The notes under the pieces are model-generated. The model searched no databases and was not told the DNA's origin. It worked only from the letters and a program-made list of their open reading frames with translations. A program made the translations under genes and the position numbers. Positions 1 through 7,958 of a stretch of DNA of 64,000 nucleotides are shown here, one piece after another; position 1 is the stretch's first letter, and each line of letters opens with the position of its first letter. The stretch is from Litorimonas sp964565335 (GTDB taxonomy: Bacteria > Pseudomonadota > Alphaproteobacteria > Caulobacterales > Maricaulaceae), in assembly GCA_964565335.1 (NCBI GenBank), contig CAZMEN010000001.1, positions 49,383-113,382 of the forward strand, given 5' to 3'.

Positions 1-217
1 TAAGCTTATCATCTTCAATTCGCACAGAGGCGAGTTTGCCAAACCCCGTATTCACACCATAAATTGCGTCGCCCGTCTGGATGGCGGCATTAAGGCGGCC
101 TGCGCTTTGGGTGACTGCGGCAAAGGCCGACGGGGCGATGTCGAAACTCTCCCCTGAACGGTAAAAGGCTTCGAGATCTGACAGCCCTGCTTGCCCCGGT
201 GTGAAAGTGAAACTCAT
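1..217 (-). CDS. hutH: Histidine ammonia-lyase, N-terminal part (cut by window edge)
   Basis: Histidine ammonia-lyase removes ammonia from L-histidine to give urocanate, the first step of the Hut pathway, in the cytoplasm. Only the first 72 codons lie in the window; the catalytic MIO Ala-Ser-Gly loop would be beyond the left edge. Visible is the family's YGVNTGFGKLA motif near residues 52-62, which carries the conserved active-site tyrosine. The start ATG at 217 overlaps the stop of hutI by four bases (ATGA), so hutI and hutH are translationally coupled and transcribed leftward. The hutI neighbour and the divergent hutC make the assignment firm despite truncation. Confidence 0.9.
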   Translation of the reverse strand, partial: MSFTFTPGQAGLSDLEAFYRSGESFDIAPSAFAAVTQSAGRLNAAIQTGDAIYGVNTGFGKLASVRIEDDKL

Positions 218-1428
218 AAAGTATCCCCTAACGATAGGCGGCCATGCAGAGGAGAAGCGCCCATCCAATAGCTAAGTTCTGACGGATGAGCGGCATCCCA
301 GACGGCCAAATCAGAACGAAAACCTTTGCGTAATTGGCCGTGCTGTGTCCCTAACCCCAAGGCTTTCGCCGCGTGACGTGTTACCCCCGCCAAGGTTTCT
401 TCTGGTGTCAAGCCGAACAGGGTGCAGCCCATATTCATGGCCATTAATAAGGAGCACAAAGGCGAGCTGCCCGGATTGCAATCCGTCGCCAAAGCCATGG
501 GCACATCATGTTTACGCAAGGCCTCAATCGGCGGGAGTTGTATCTCGCCCAGCGTATAAAATGCACCCGGTAATAAAACGGCCACCGTTGCGCTTTGCGC
601 AAAAACAGGCACATCACCGGGGTTTAAATATTCCAAGTGATCGGCAGAGAGGCCGTCATAGGCGGCGGCCAATAGAGCCCCTTTTTGGTCGGAGAGTTGT
701 TCGGCATGGAGTTTGACGGGCAGACCCAATTCTTTTGCTACATCAAAAATGCGTCGCATCTGCTCCGTCGAAAAACCAATGCTTTCACAGAACCCATCCA
801 CCGCATCGACGAGGCCCTCTGAGTGAGCTTGTCGCAGACCCGCAATGACCACCTCATCAATATAACGGTCAGCCTCACCTTTATACTCAGGCGGCAGAGC
901 ATGCGCAGCGAGCCATGTTGTTTTGATGACAACATTGCGTCTCTCACCAATCTTACGGGCAATACGCAACATCCTTATTTCATGCTCAATCGACAAGCCG
1001 TAGCCTGATTTAATCTCAATCACGCCTACACCATCGCAAAGCAGCACATCAACACGGCGCAATGCTTGGCGCAACAAGCCTTCATCAGACGCCGTCCGCG
1101 TGTCGCGCATGGTGGACAAGATTCCGCCGCCCGCTTTCGCAATCTCCGCGTAACTCGCCCCGTTCAGTCGCATTTCAAATTCTTTGGCGCGGTTTCCCCC
1201 GAATATAATATGAGTATGGCAATCTAACAAAGCCGGCGTCACCAAACGCCCGCCAAGGGATTGTTTAGGCGTATCCGAGAACGCGTGGGGCAGATCATCC
1301 ATCGGGCCCACCCATAGAATTTCGTCTACATTGGCCACGAGCGCGCCATTTTCTATCAAACCATAGGGCTCAATTCCTGCTACCATCGTGGCGAATATGC
1401 CCTCATGATATAAAACTCTATCCGTCAT
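214..1428 (-). CDS. hutI: Imidazolonepropionase
   Basis: Hydrolyses 4-imidazolone-5-propionate to N-formimino-L-glutamate, the third step of histidine breakdown. It is an amidohydrolase-superfamily metalloenzyme. The metal motif DCHTH lies near residues 69-73, followed by conserved KLHAEQL and LATDCNPGSSP blocks. The frame stays open upstream to 1521, but the ATG at 1428 is preferred: it is preceded by GGAGG at good spacing and gives 404 residues, normal for HutI. The longer form would add 31 residues without resemblance to the family and would overlap the operator region. Its 3' end overlaps hutH by four bases. Confidence 0.95.
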   Translation of the reverse strand: MTDRVLYHEGIFATMVAGIEPYGLIENGALVANVDEILWVGPMDDLPHAFSDTPKQSLGGRLVTPALLDCHTHIIFGGNRAKEFEMRLNGASYAEIAKAGGGILSTMRDTRTASDEGLLRQALRRVDVLLCDGVGVIEIKSGYGLSIEHEIRMLRIARKIGERRNVVIKTTWLAAHALPPEYKGEADRYIDEVVIAGLRQAHSEGLVDAVDGFCESIGFSTEQMRRIFDVAKELGLPVKLHAEQLSDQKGALLAAAYDGLSADHLEYLNPGDVPVFAQSATVAVLLPGAFYTLGEIQLPPIEALRKHDVPMALATDCNPGSSPLCSLLMAMNMGCTLFGLTPEETLAGVTRHAAKALGLGTQHGQLRKGFRSDLAVWDAAHPSELSYWMGASPLHGRLSLGDTL

Positions 1429-1490
1429 AGCCCTCCACGGCTTTTCTGATTTATGGCCTTTTGAATTGCTATCGCCCGCCACATCATTTA

Positions 1491-1504
1491 TATGTATGCA
1501 CATA
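1491..1504. promoter_or_regulatory. Putative HutC operator in the hutI/hutC divergent gap
   Basis: A palindrome TATGT-N4-ACATA sits in the 98-bp gap between divergent hutI and hutC, 22 bp before the hutC start; flanking AT-rich bases extend the dyad partially. HutC-type GntR repressors bind TGTA-rich dyads upstream of hut operons and are relieved by urocanate. Position and symmetry suit autoregulation plus control of hutIH. Identification is by inspection only. Confidence 0.55.
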
Positions 1505-1526
1505 ATAATGAATTGAGGCAAGCCTA

Positions 1527-2222
1527 ATGGCGACGCATTCGCATCACGATATTCGACAATCCTTGCTCTCCCGCATCCAATCCGGAGAGTGGCCTTTGGG
1601 CAGTCTTATTCCCGGAGAGATGCAACTGGCGGAAGATTATGGATGCGCAAGGGCGACCGTGAACCGCGCTCTCCGTACCCTCGCCGAAGACGGCCTTGTC
1701 ATTCGCAAGCGAAAAGGCGGTACGCGTATTCGGGCTAACCCTGTCCGCGCGGCCAAACTCACCATCCCGATTATTCGTGAACAAGTCGAAGCCAGAGGCC
1801 AGAGTTACACTTTCAAAAATCTGCAAACCTATGAAGCCGACCCGCCTCCCGCAATCCAAGAAAGGCTGCGCCTAACAAAGACGGACAATGTGCTTTATGT
1901 CGAAACGCTACATTTCGCAGACGACGCAGTTTTTGCTCTAGAGAACAGGTGGCTCAACCAAAACGCTATTTCGCAATTTGGAGACCTCCCTGACGAAAAT
2001 GGCCTCAGCTTGAACGAGTGGCTCGTCAAAACCGTCCCCTTTTCCAACGGCGATATGCGCTTTTCCGCTATGCAAGCAGACGCCGCGACAGCAACAATTA
2101 TGGGTGTAAGCCTAGGCGAAGCGCTCTTTGCAATTGACCGAACAACTTGGTCGGATGAGGCGTTTATTACGACGACGCAGCTCCTGCACGCTCCCGGTTT
2201 TGACGTTTATTTACAGGTTTAA
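1527..2222 (+). CDS. hutC: Histidine utilization repressor (GntR/HutC family)
   Basis: 231-residue GntR-type regulator. The N-terminal 70 residues form the winged helix-turn-helix (recognition region around GCARATVNRALRTLAEDGL), and the rest is a UTRA effector domain as in HutC, which senses urocanate. It is divergent from hutIH and followed 15 bp downstream by hutG. This arrangement and the dyad at 1491-1504 support a local repressor. The ATG at 1527 is used; its Shine-Dalgarno sequence is weak. A related UTRA regulator of another pathway is possible but unlikely in this context. Confidence 0.9.
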   Translation: MATHSHHDIRQSLLSRIQSGEWPLGSLIPGEMQLAEDYGCARATVNRALRTLAEDGLVIRKRKGGTRIRANPVRAAKLTIPIIREQVEARGQSYTFKNLQTYEADPPPAIQERLRLTKTDNVLYVETLHFADDAVFALENRWLNQNAISQFGDLPDENGLSLNEWLVKTVPFSNGDMRFSAMQADAATATIMGVSLGEALFAIDRTTWSDEAFITTTQLLHAPGFDVYLQV

Positions 2223-2237
2223 ATCAAGGTTACACTG

Positions 2238-3182
2238 ATGTCCGTTTTTCATACGCCTGCCCAAAAAATGACCGGCCGTGATGATATCGAGGACGGACCC
2301 TTGGCCAAACGTGTTTATCACTTCGCTCAGCCAGAAGAGGCCGGGCATGAAACCGAAATCGCCCTGATGGGCTTTGCCTGCGATGCAGGCGTGAACCGCA
2401 ATAAAGGACGCATCGGCGCCAAAGCAGCCCCGGCCGCAATCCGCAAAGCGCTTGCGAACCTTGCCGCGCCAGAAAGCTTCAGCGTATTCACAGATTGGGG
2501 CGACATAACGGTAGAGGGCAATGATTTAGAAGAAGGGCAAGCGCTCTACGCCGAGCATCTGAGCGCTGCTTTAAAAATCCACAAACGCGTCGTCGTTCTA
2601 GGCGGCGGACATGAAACAGCTTATGGTAGTTTTTGCGGGTTACGCGCTGCTTACCCCAAGGCTTCCATCGGGATAATTAATCTAGATGCGCATCTGGATT
2701 TACGGAATATCGGCGCGGACGGCCCGTCTTCAGGCACTCCGTTCAATCAAATCCGTACCATGGAAAAAGGCAACTTTGATTACCTTTGTATCGGCGCGGC
2801 GCGCGAGGCCAACACGCAAGCCCTCTTTGCTCGCGCCAAAGAGTGGGGCGTGAATGTTGTGTTTGATACAGAGCTTGCCAAAGACCCAAATTGCGCGGCG
2901 CAGAAAATCACGCACCTTTTTAAACGTAACGACATAATTTATTTGACTATAGACATAGACCTGCTCCCGCATTTCCATGCCCCCGGCGTCAGCGCCCCCG
3001 CCGCCCGCGGCGTCCCTCTCTCCACAGTCGAATTAATTCTTCATCAAATTAAAAGCGCCGCCAAAGACACCCAAACGCCAATACCAATAGCCGACATAGT
3101 CGAAGTCTCTCCACCTCATGACCGAAATGGGATGACGGCAAAGACCGCGGCGGTGTTGGCGCTTGGGTTGATGATTGGGTAA
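2238..3182 (+). CDS. hutG: Formimidoylglutamase (arginase/agmatinase family)
   Basis: Hydrolyses N-formimidoyl-L-glutamate to glutamate and formamide, the last step of the four-enzyme Hut route. The 314 residues carry ureohydrolase dimanganese motifs in order: GGGHE, then DAHLD, then DIDLLP, supplying the metal-binding His and Asp residues. The length is typical. It follows hutC with a short gap and shares its direction. An agmatinase-type substrate cannot be excluded from sequence alone, but the hut neighbours decide the call. Confidence 0.88.
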   Translation: MSVFHTPAQKMTGRDDIEDGPLAKRVYHFAQPEEAGHETEIALMGFACDAGVNRNKGRIGAKAAPAAIRKALANLAAPESFSVFTDWGDITVEGNDLEEGQALYAEHLSAALKIHKRVVVLGGGHETAYGSFCGLRAAYPKASIGIINLDAHLDLRNIGADGPSSGTPFNQIRTMEKGNFDYLCIGAAREANTQALFARAKEWGVNVVFDTELAKDPNCAAQKITHLFKRNDIIYLTIDIDLLPHFHAPGVSAPAARGVPLSTVELILHQIKSAAKDTQTPIPIADIVEVSPPHDRNGMTAKTAAVLALGLMIG

Positions 3183-3526
3183 CTGGCTACCTGCCCCAAA
3201 TATCATCATTTTTAATTTTTAATCTGGCATTCAATTATAATACGTCAAAACCTACGACTTTATATCGTTAGCAGGCCTCTAGAAACCACGCGGACATGAC
3301 GGTTTTCTAGGGTTGTAGGATAGTGCCACTTTGGATTCACCGTATAAAAGTTACTGAAAAAGTAGCGCTCAATCGCGGAGGTAGGGGGTGTTGCACTCTT
3401 TGCAAATTAGCAAAAACGGTTCTAAGGCTGATTAAAATAATTTCAAAATCAGCTTGATGAGCGAATGACCTAAGTGGTAGCAAGAATGCTTTTTTCATAA
3501 AAGTGACGTTGAACTTGGAATAAAAA
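3183..3526. other. Intergenic stretch with an imperfect inverted repeat, no gene seen
   Basis: 344 bp between hutG and the HEAT-like gene, visibly richer in A+T than the flanks. It contains an inverted repeat, CTAGAAACC at 3279-3287 and GGTTTTCTAG at 3301-3310, with 13 bp between arms and one bulge; no T-run follows, so a terminator is doubtful. A 72-codon leftward frame across 3337-3555 has no recognisable protein character. No tRNA or attachment site was recognised. Confidence 0.4.
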
Positions 3527-5065
3527 ATGCTCTTAAAAAATACATTGCCGCCCACTTATGAGAGTTGTTTGTTATCCGTGACTAACGGAAAGGCCAAACA
3601 TGACCGGTCGTTCGATGCAATTTTCCGAGCGCTTAACCCTGCCCGCGTAACATCTATTACTGATGAAATGCGGAAGGCGCTTTGGTCAATTGAATCTCAA
3701 GGATCCGATGGATGGTGGATGGAGTCAAAAAACATAGTCAAGCCGATACTCAAATCAATCGAGGAACGTCCTGAAATTTCGGCATTGTTTTCTGTATCAT
3801 GGAACGGATATGTACGTGAAAAGGCTGTGAGGGAATGGCCTCGCGTAAACACTTCTTTTGAACTCGCTCTTCTCCTTATTCGACTAAATGATTGGGTTGA
3901 ACAAGTCCGTCTAGCCGCAACTCTCAAACTTGAAACTTTTATAGCCATGCCCGTTAGCAAGAGCGGTTTAACCCAAGAAATAGTCCTTGGATGCATGGAC
4001 CTTATTTTAAGTACGGAGCGTTTTGGTCGAAGCAAAGAGATAGAATTTCGAGTTCTAAATCAACTGTTGAACATGAATGAGATGCCATACGCCCTCGCTA
4101 ACTACATCACTTATAATGCCCTCGACCATGCCCCAAGATACCTGAAACATGGGCTTAAAAGAGGCATTCTTGTTGACGCGTTGCCAGACATGGCAACTAA
4201 AGGCGAGCACCCAGAGGTTCGACGAATAGCGACCCACGCATTGCTAACTGGCGAATATTATTGGAAACAGAACGGCAGTATACACAAGAAAGAAATTGAC
4301 CTAAAAATCAACAAAACAAAACTTGCTGCAACGGCCTTGCTTGATAAAACACCTACAGTTAAGTGCGTAGCCCTTGGCTACATTTCCCATTACAAACCCA
4401 CAGATTTGCATACCGAAGAGACCTACAGGAGCCATGTAGCGGATAAGCGTTTTTCAGTCGTCGAGCGCGCAATTTACGGCTTAAAGACGCTCGGCATCAA
4501 CTATGTAAATCAAGTCCGCCAGCAGATTAGTATGGGAGAGATATCGAAACGCGCGTTGGAGATACTCGGAAGATATGGGACGGTAGAAGATGGAAAACTG
4601 ATATTCGGTCAACTGAAAAAAGTATCAGAAAACAACAAAATATCAGCTCTAGGGGCCGCCTCGAAACTTGGAAACAGACAAGCACAGGACGCCTTGCAAG
4701 AAATAGCTTTCGGACAAAACTGCGATGAGGCCCGTAAAGCTTCCCATAAGTTATCCAAGATAGATTACAGCCCTGATATACGCTTAGTTTTGAATGCGAT
4801 ACGAAGCGACAAAGACGTAATCAAGCGTGGTAATATACGTTTATTTCCAAAGCTGACGACTATGAAATTAGCTCTAGCATTATCCGAGCTCGAGGCTTCG
4901 CCAAGGGAGGTCGATAGCCTGAACCTTTGGCAACTCCTTAGGAGAAAAAGGAATACTGGCGCGTTTTTACCGTCGGACAAGGAAATAGTTGCGCTCAAGA
5001 ACAGCGTCGATAAAACCCCCTTTCTTAAGGAGGAGTTTTACAAAACGCTTGGGATAAAACTCTAA
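3527..5065 (+). CDS. Unknown protein with HEAT-like helical repeats
   Basis: 512 residues, not recognised as a named family. No signal peptide or membrane segment. It looks like a helical-repeat protein: there are recurring amphipathic helix pairs, for example around residues 95-140 (EKAVREWPRV, then WVEQVRLAATLKLETF), around 200-245 (EVRRIATHALL) and around 330-400, with the Val-Arg and Ala-Ala spacing seen in HEAT repeats. Such folds act as protein or nucleic-acid scaffolds. The gene stands alone between hutG and a radical SAM gene, in AT-richer sequence, with weak ribosome binding before the ATG at 3527. It may be an acquired cargo gene; function unknown. Confidence 0.6.
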   Translation: MLLKNTLPPTYESCLLSVTNGKAKHDRSFDAIFRALNPARVTSITDEMRKALWSIESQGSDGWWMESKNIVKPILKSIEERPEISALFSVSWNGYVREKAVREWPRVNTSFELALLLIRLNDWVEQVRLAATLKLETFIAMPVSKSGLTQEIVLGCMDLILSTERFGRSKEIEFRVLNQLLNMNEMPYALANYITYNALDHAPRYLKHGLKRGILVDALPDMATKGEHPEVRRIATHALLTGEYYWKQNGSIHKKEIDLKINKTKLAATALLDKTPTVKCVALGYISHYKPTDLHTEETYRSHVADKRFSVVERAIYGLKTLGINYVNQVRQQISMGEISKRALEILGRYGTVEDGKLIFGQLKKVSENNKISALGAASKLGNRQAQDALQEIAFGQNCDEARKASHKLSKIDYSPDIRLVLNAIRSDKDVIKRGNIRLFPKLTTMKLALALSELEASPREVDSLNLWQLLRRKRNTGAFLPSDKEIVALKNSVDKTPFLKEEFYKTLGIKL

Positions 5066-5168
5066 CGTGAGGTATTTATAAGCCCCTTAATCATTAGATG
5101 GACAATCCTAAATGTTGATTTTGCGAAGATGAAGGTCCAAAATTCCGCCTAAAACGGTAGGCTCATAC

Positions 5169-6110
5169 TTACGCCGAACAACTCCCGCCGCCTAAAACGC
5201 AAAAGCTCGCGCAATAGGGATGGTTGAGAGAGACCGCTTTTCGCGCTTCTTTCAGTGTGCCTCCTAATTCAAAACGCTCATCATAAGGAATAAGGGTGCA
5301 AGCCACGACGGCGGCTGTTCCCGCACCTTTGCGCTTAACAACCATACGGCTGTTTGAGCACATTTGTGCGGACGGTGATGTGTTCAGAATATCCCAACAC
5401 GCTGTTGTGATTTCGGGCGGATCATCCCCCTCTTTCATTTCGGGAAATAAGACCAAACACGATGTGTCCGCTGGGTCTATACCAAGTTTGTAATCCTCAA
5501 TAATTTGGGCGTAGCCTGCCCGCGAAACGGTCTCTTCTTCGCCCCAAACGGTGCGGCCTGCCAAATCAATTTCAAAGCCTTCTTCGGCCAACCAATGCAA
5601 GCCAATCATGGCCGAAGAAAACGCCCCCTGCCCCCGTTCCGCGTCATGTAAATCTTGCGAGTAATGATCGAGGCTGACGCGAAAACGCATTTGCGCATTA
5701 TAGCGTGTTTGCAAAGCTTTAAGAGCCTTTTGAACGCGTGCGCGCATGAGTGGTTTCATGGCGTTGGTGAGGATAAGTGCGTCGTGACCGCGGCTAACTG
5801 CGGCCTCTATCATGCCCGCCATCTCCGGCGCGAGAAAAGGCTCCCCGCCCGTAAAGCCAATTTCAATTCCGCGCTCACCCGCTGCGCTCAGCTCCTCCAA
5901 ATAAGGTACGACATCATCGACGGTCAGATAAACAAGGCGGTCATTTTTTGGGGAGCTTTCAATGTAACAATTCAAACACTCAATATTACACAATGTGCCC
6001 GTATTAAACCAAAGCGTCTTCGTCCCGTCATATTTAACCCAAGCGCGCGTTTCGCCCTTGGCTGTTTTGTGCGGATCTGAAAATTTGGTCTTTGGCGCTG
6101 CGTCTAGGAT
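5169..6110 (-). CDS. Radical SAM protein with SPASM-like Cys-rich C-terminus; start codon non-canonical
   Basis: A CX3CX2C radical SAM motif (C41, C45, C48 in the extended numbering) binds the 4Fe-4S cluster that cleaves S-adenosylmethionine; a GGEP motif follows near residue 90. The C-terminus has several cysteines (ACTLIPYDERF and CASFCVLGGGSC), suggesting an auxiliary cluster domain. The first ordinary start in frame is TTG at 5993, which would begin one residue before the first cluster cysteine and delete the preceding strand WFNTGT, so it is unlikely. The frame is open back to a stop at 6159-6161 but holds no ATG, GTG or TTG. The best candidate is ATC at 6108-6110, eight bases after GAGG (6119-6122), giving 313 residues. 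Substrate unknown. Confidence 0.7.
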   Translation of the reverse strand: MLDAAPKTKFSDPHKTAKGETRAWVKYDGTKTLWFNTGTLCNIECLNCYIESSPKNDRLVYLTVDDVVPYLEELSAAGERGIEIGFTGGEPFLAPEMAGMIEAAVSRGHDALILTNAMKPLMRARVQKALKALQTRYNAQMRFRVSLDHYSQDLHDAERGQGAFSSAMIGLHWLAEEGFEIDLAGRTVWGEEETVSRAGYAQIIEDYKLGIDPADTSCLVLFPEMKEGDDPPEITTACWDILNTSPSAQMCSNSRMVVKRKGAGTAAVVACTLIPYDERFELGGTLKEARKAVSLNHPYCASFCVLGGGSCSA

Positions 6111-6233
6111 GTTCGAAACCTCGAATAAGTCGAAAATAGATATGACCGCTATACAGGGTTATTCTTCTTTTCCAAGTCAGGGATGGTGAGCCGCCCTCAG
6201 CCAGCCCCACTAGTCCGCTTTCGGGTGGGTAGC

Positions 6234-6262
6234 TTGACAACCCCTAAGTGTTAATTGATAAA
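6234..6262 (+). promoter_or_regulatory. Putative sigma-70-type promoter for the HExxH/TPR gene
   Basis: TTGACA at 6234-6239 and GATAAA at 6257-6262 are separated by 17 bp. The expected transcript start would fall just before the AAAGGA ribosome site at 6271-6276 that serves the ATG at 6282. Found by inspection. Confidence 0.45.
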
Positions 6263-6281
6263 AATACTCGAAAGGAATTTT

Positions 6282-7775
6282 ATGCGTTTTTTGTTAATTA
6301 TGTGCCTTTGGGTATTGGGCACTTTACCGGCTTCGGCCGCTTGGGTTGAGGCAAAGTCAGAAAATTTTATCTTCGCCGGAGATGTGTCTGAAAAACGCGC
6401 GAAATTAATTATCAGCGAATTGGAAGAATATCGCACGACGATCTTTAACCTTTTCAAATGGGGCGCAGAAACTGAATTAGTCCCCGTGCGGGTCTATGCG
6501 GTTGAGGACTCCAAAGACATCGAAGATATTACCGGCAATGAATGGGCAAGCGGAATTTATACATCAACCGACGAAGGGCCCGTCTTTATCATTAGCGTCA
6601 AAGGCGGCTTTCGGCGCGGCAGCCCAGCGCGCAATACGGCCTATCACGAATATACCCACCACCTCATCAATATGTATAGCGGCACGATTTATCCGCAATG
6701 GTATAATGAAGGCATGGCCGAGTATCTATCCACCTTTGATGCACGTAACAGCAAACTCATCAAAATTGGGCTGCCAAATAAATATCGATCACTGGCGTTA
6801 AGCCGAAAGAATTGGTTGGATACGGCTCTGATTGTCAATGCGGTCAGAAGCTACCCTTGGCGAAATGGCGGGGCAAATTCTGCCGTCATCGATCAATTTT
6901 ATGCGCAAGCTTGGCTTGCCACACATTATATTCAATCGACGCCCGAGATGACTGAAAAACTCATAGATTATATGCGCCTCATCAACTCAGAATATCGCCC
7001 CGCGCAAGCCTTTGAGAAATCTTTTGGTATGACGACTGCGGAATTTGAAGGTGTTTTGAAAAACTATTATAAGCGCAACAAATTTATGACCTTACGGGTG
7101 AGCCTCGACGAAGGATATGCGCCCGAAGCCGTTTCTACCCGTAAGCTATCTAAAGGCGAGCGTCACTTCCATTTCGCTGAAGCTATTCGGCGCTATGGCC
7201 GCAATAAAGACTCATTTGAACGCGCGGAGGGTTACTACCAAAAAGCACTCGCAGAGGGCGGGCCAAAAGCGCAAATCGCCGCTTCCCGCGCGATTGTGGC
7301 TCTCGGACTTGAGAAAGAAGACGCTGCCAAGAGGTTTGCGAAAGACGCTCTTACGCTTGCGCCGAATGATAGCCGTACACTGCATATTGCGGGACATGTC
7401 GGCGTTCATACCTTTAAGGACACAGGCCTGACGACAAGCGAGGAACAATTAGAAACGGCGCGGGACAATTTGATAAAAGCCATGAAGGCCGACCCGCGAA
7501 ACATCCAGGCCCATTATGATTACGCCATGAGCTATTTTCTCTCTAGCCAAGAACCGAATAAACAAGCCCTTAGTTCTGCTGAAGAAACTTTATACTATTA
7601 CAGAGGCCGCAGTTTCATTGATCATAATTTGCCGATTGCGCAGCTTTTAATGGAGGCAGGCAGGACTGACCTCGCAAAATATGTTTTTAAACGCGCCACT
7701 GTTTGGTCAAATGCTCGAAGCAATAGAAGTACGGCGGAAAGACAATTACAGAGAGCCCTGACACAATCCCCATAA
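6282..7775 (+). CDS. Secreted HExxH metalloprotease-like protein with TPR-like C-terminus
   Basis: 497 residues. The first 20 form a signal peptide ending ASAA, so the mature protein is exported. A gluzincin-like site HEYTH lies at residues 122-126 with a downstream glutamate in NEGMAEY near 143, as in peptidase MA-like/DUF1570 proteins. The C-terminal half (about residues 285-495) has tetratricopeptide-like helix pairs such as AEGYYQKALAEGGPKAQIAA and AKRFAKDALTLAPNDSRTLH. The ATG at 6282, after AAAGGA, is preferred over a TTG at 6255. It is divergent from the radical SAM gene. Proteolytic activity is predicted from the motif only; substrate unknown. Confidence 0.7.
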   Translation: MRFLLIMCLWVLGTLPASAAWVEAKSENFIFAGDVSEKRAKLIISELEEYRTTIFNLFKWGAETELVPVRVYAVEDSKDIEDITGNEWASGIYTSTDEGPVFIISVKGGFRRGSPARNTAYHEYTHHLINMYSGTIYPQWYNEGMAEYLSTFDARNSKLIKIGLPNKYRSLALSRKNWLDTALIVNAVRSYPWRNGGANSAVIDQFYAQAWLATHYIQSTPEMTEKLIDYMRLINSEYRPAQAFEKSFGMTTAEFEGVLKNYYKRNKFMTLRVSLDEGYAPEAVSTRKLSKGERHFHFAEAIRRYGRNKDSFERAEGYYQKALAEGGPKAQIAASRAIVALGLEKEDAAKRFAKDALTLAPNDSRTLHIAGHVGVHTFKDTGLTTSEEQLETARDNLIKAMKADPRNIQAHYDYAMSYFLSSQEPNKQALSSAEETLYYYRGRSFIDHNLPIAQLLMEAGRTDLAKYVFKRATVWSNARSNRSTAERQLQRALTQSP

Positions 7776-7958
7776 TGCCGATACTCCCTTAATCTTAGGG
7801 AAATTTTGCGGACATTTGCCTTGAATAAAAATCCGTTCACGCAACAAGTTTCCAACGTCATGAAGCAAAGACCCGCTCGGTAAAAGATAAAGCAAGCCCT
7901 AAAGATAGAGTTCCGCTTTTACCTTTCCCTTAAACGCTGCGCGAACTAAAGCCTCTTC

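Noticed and set aside
3337..3555. Leftward 72-codon reading frame
   Set aside because: No ribosome site or family resemblance; runs antisense into the HEAT gene start; AT-rich intergenic sequence opens such frames.
5655..6080. Rightward 141-codon frame opposite the radical SAM gene
   Set aside because: Antisense to the CX3CX2C coding region; no supporting motif or ribosome site.
6034..6240. Frameshifted N-terminus for the radical SAM gene starting at 6240
   Set aside because: The upstream frame shows no resemblance to the radical SAM N-terminus, while the in-frame sequence back to 6110 does.
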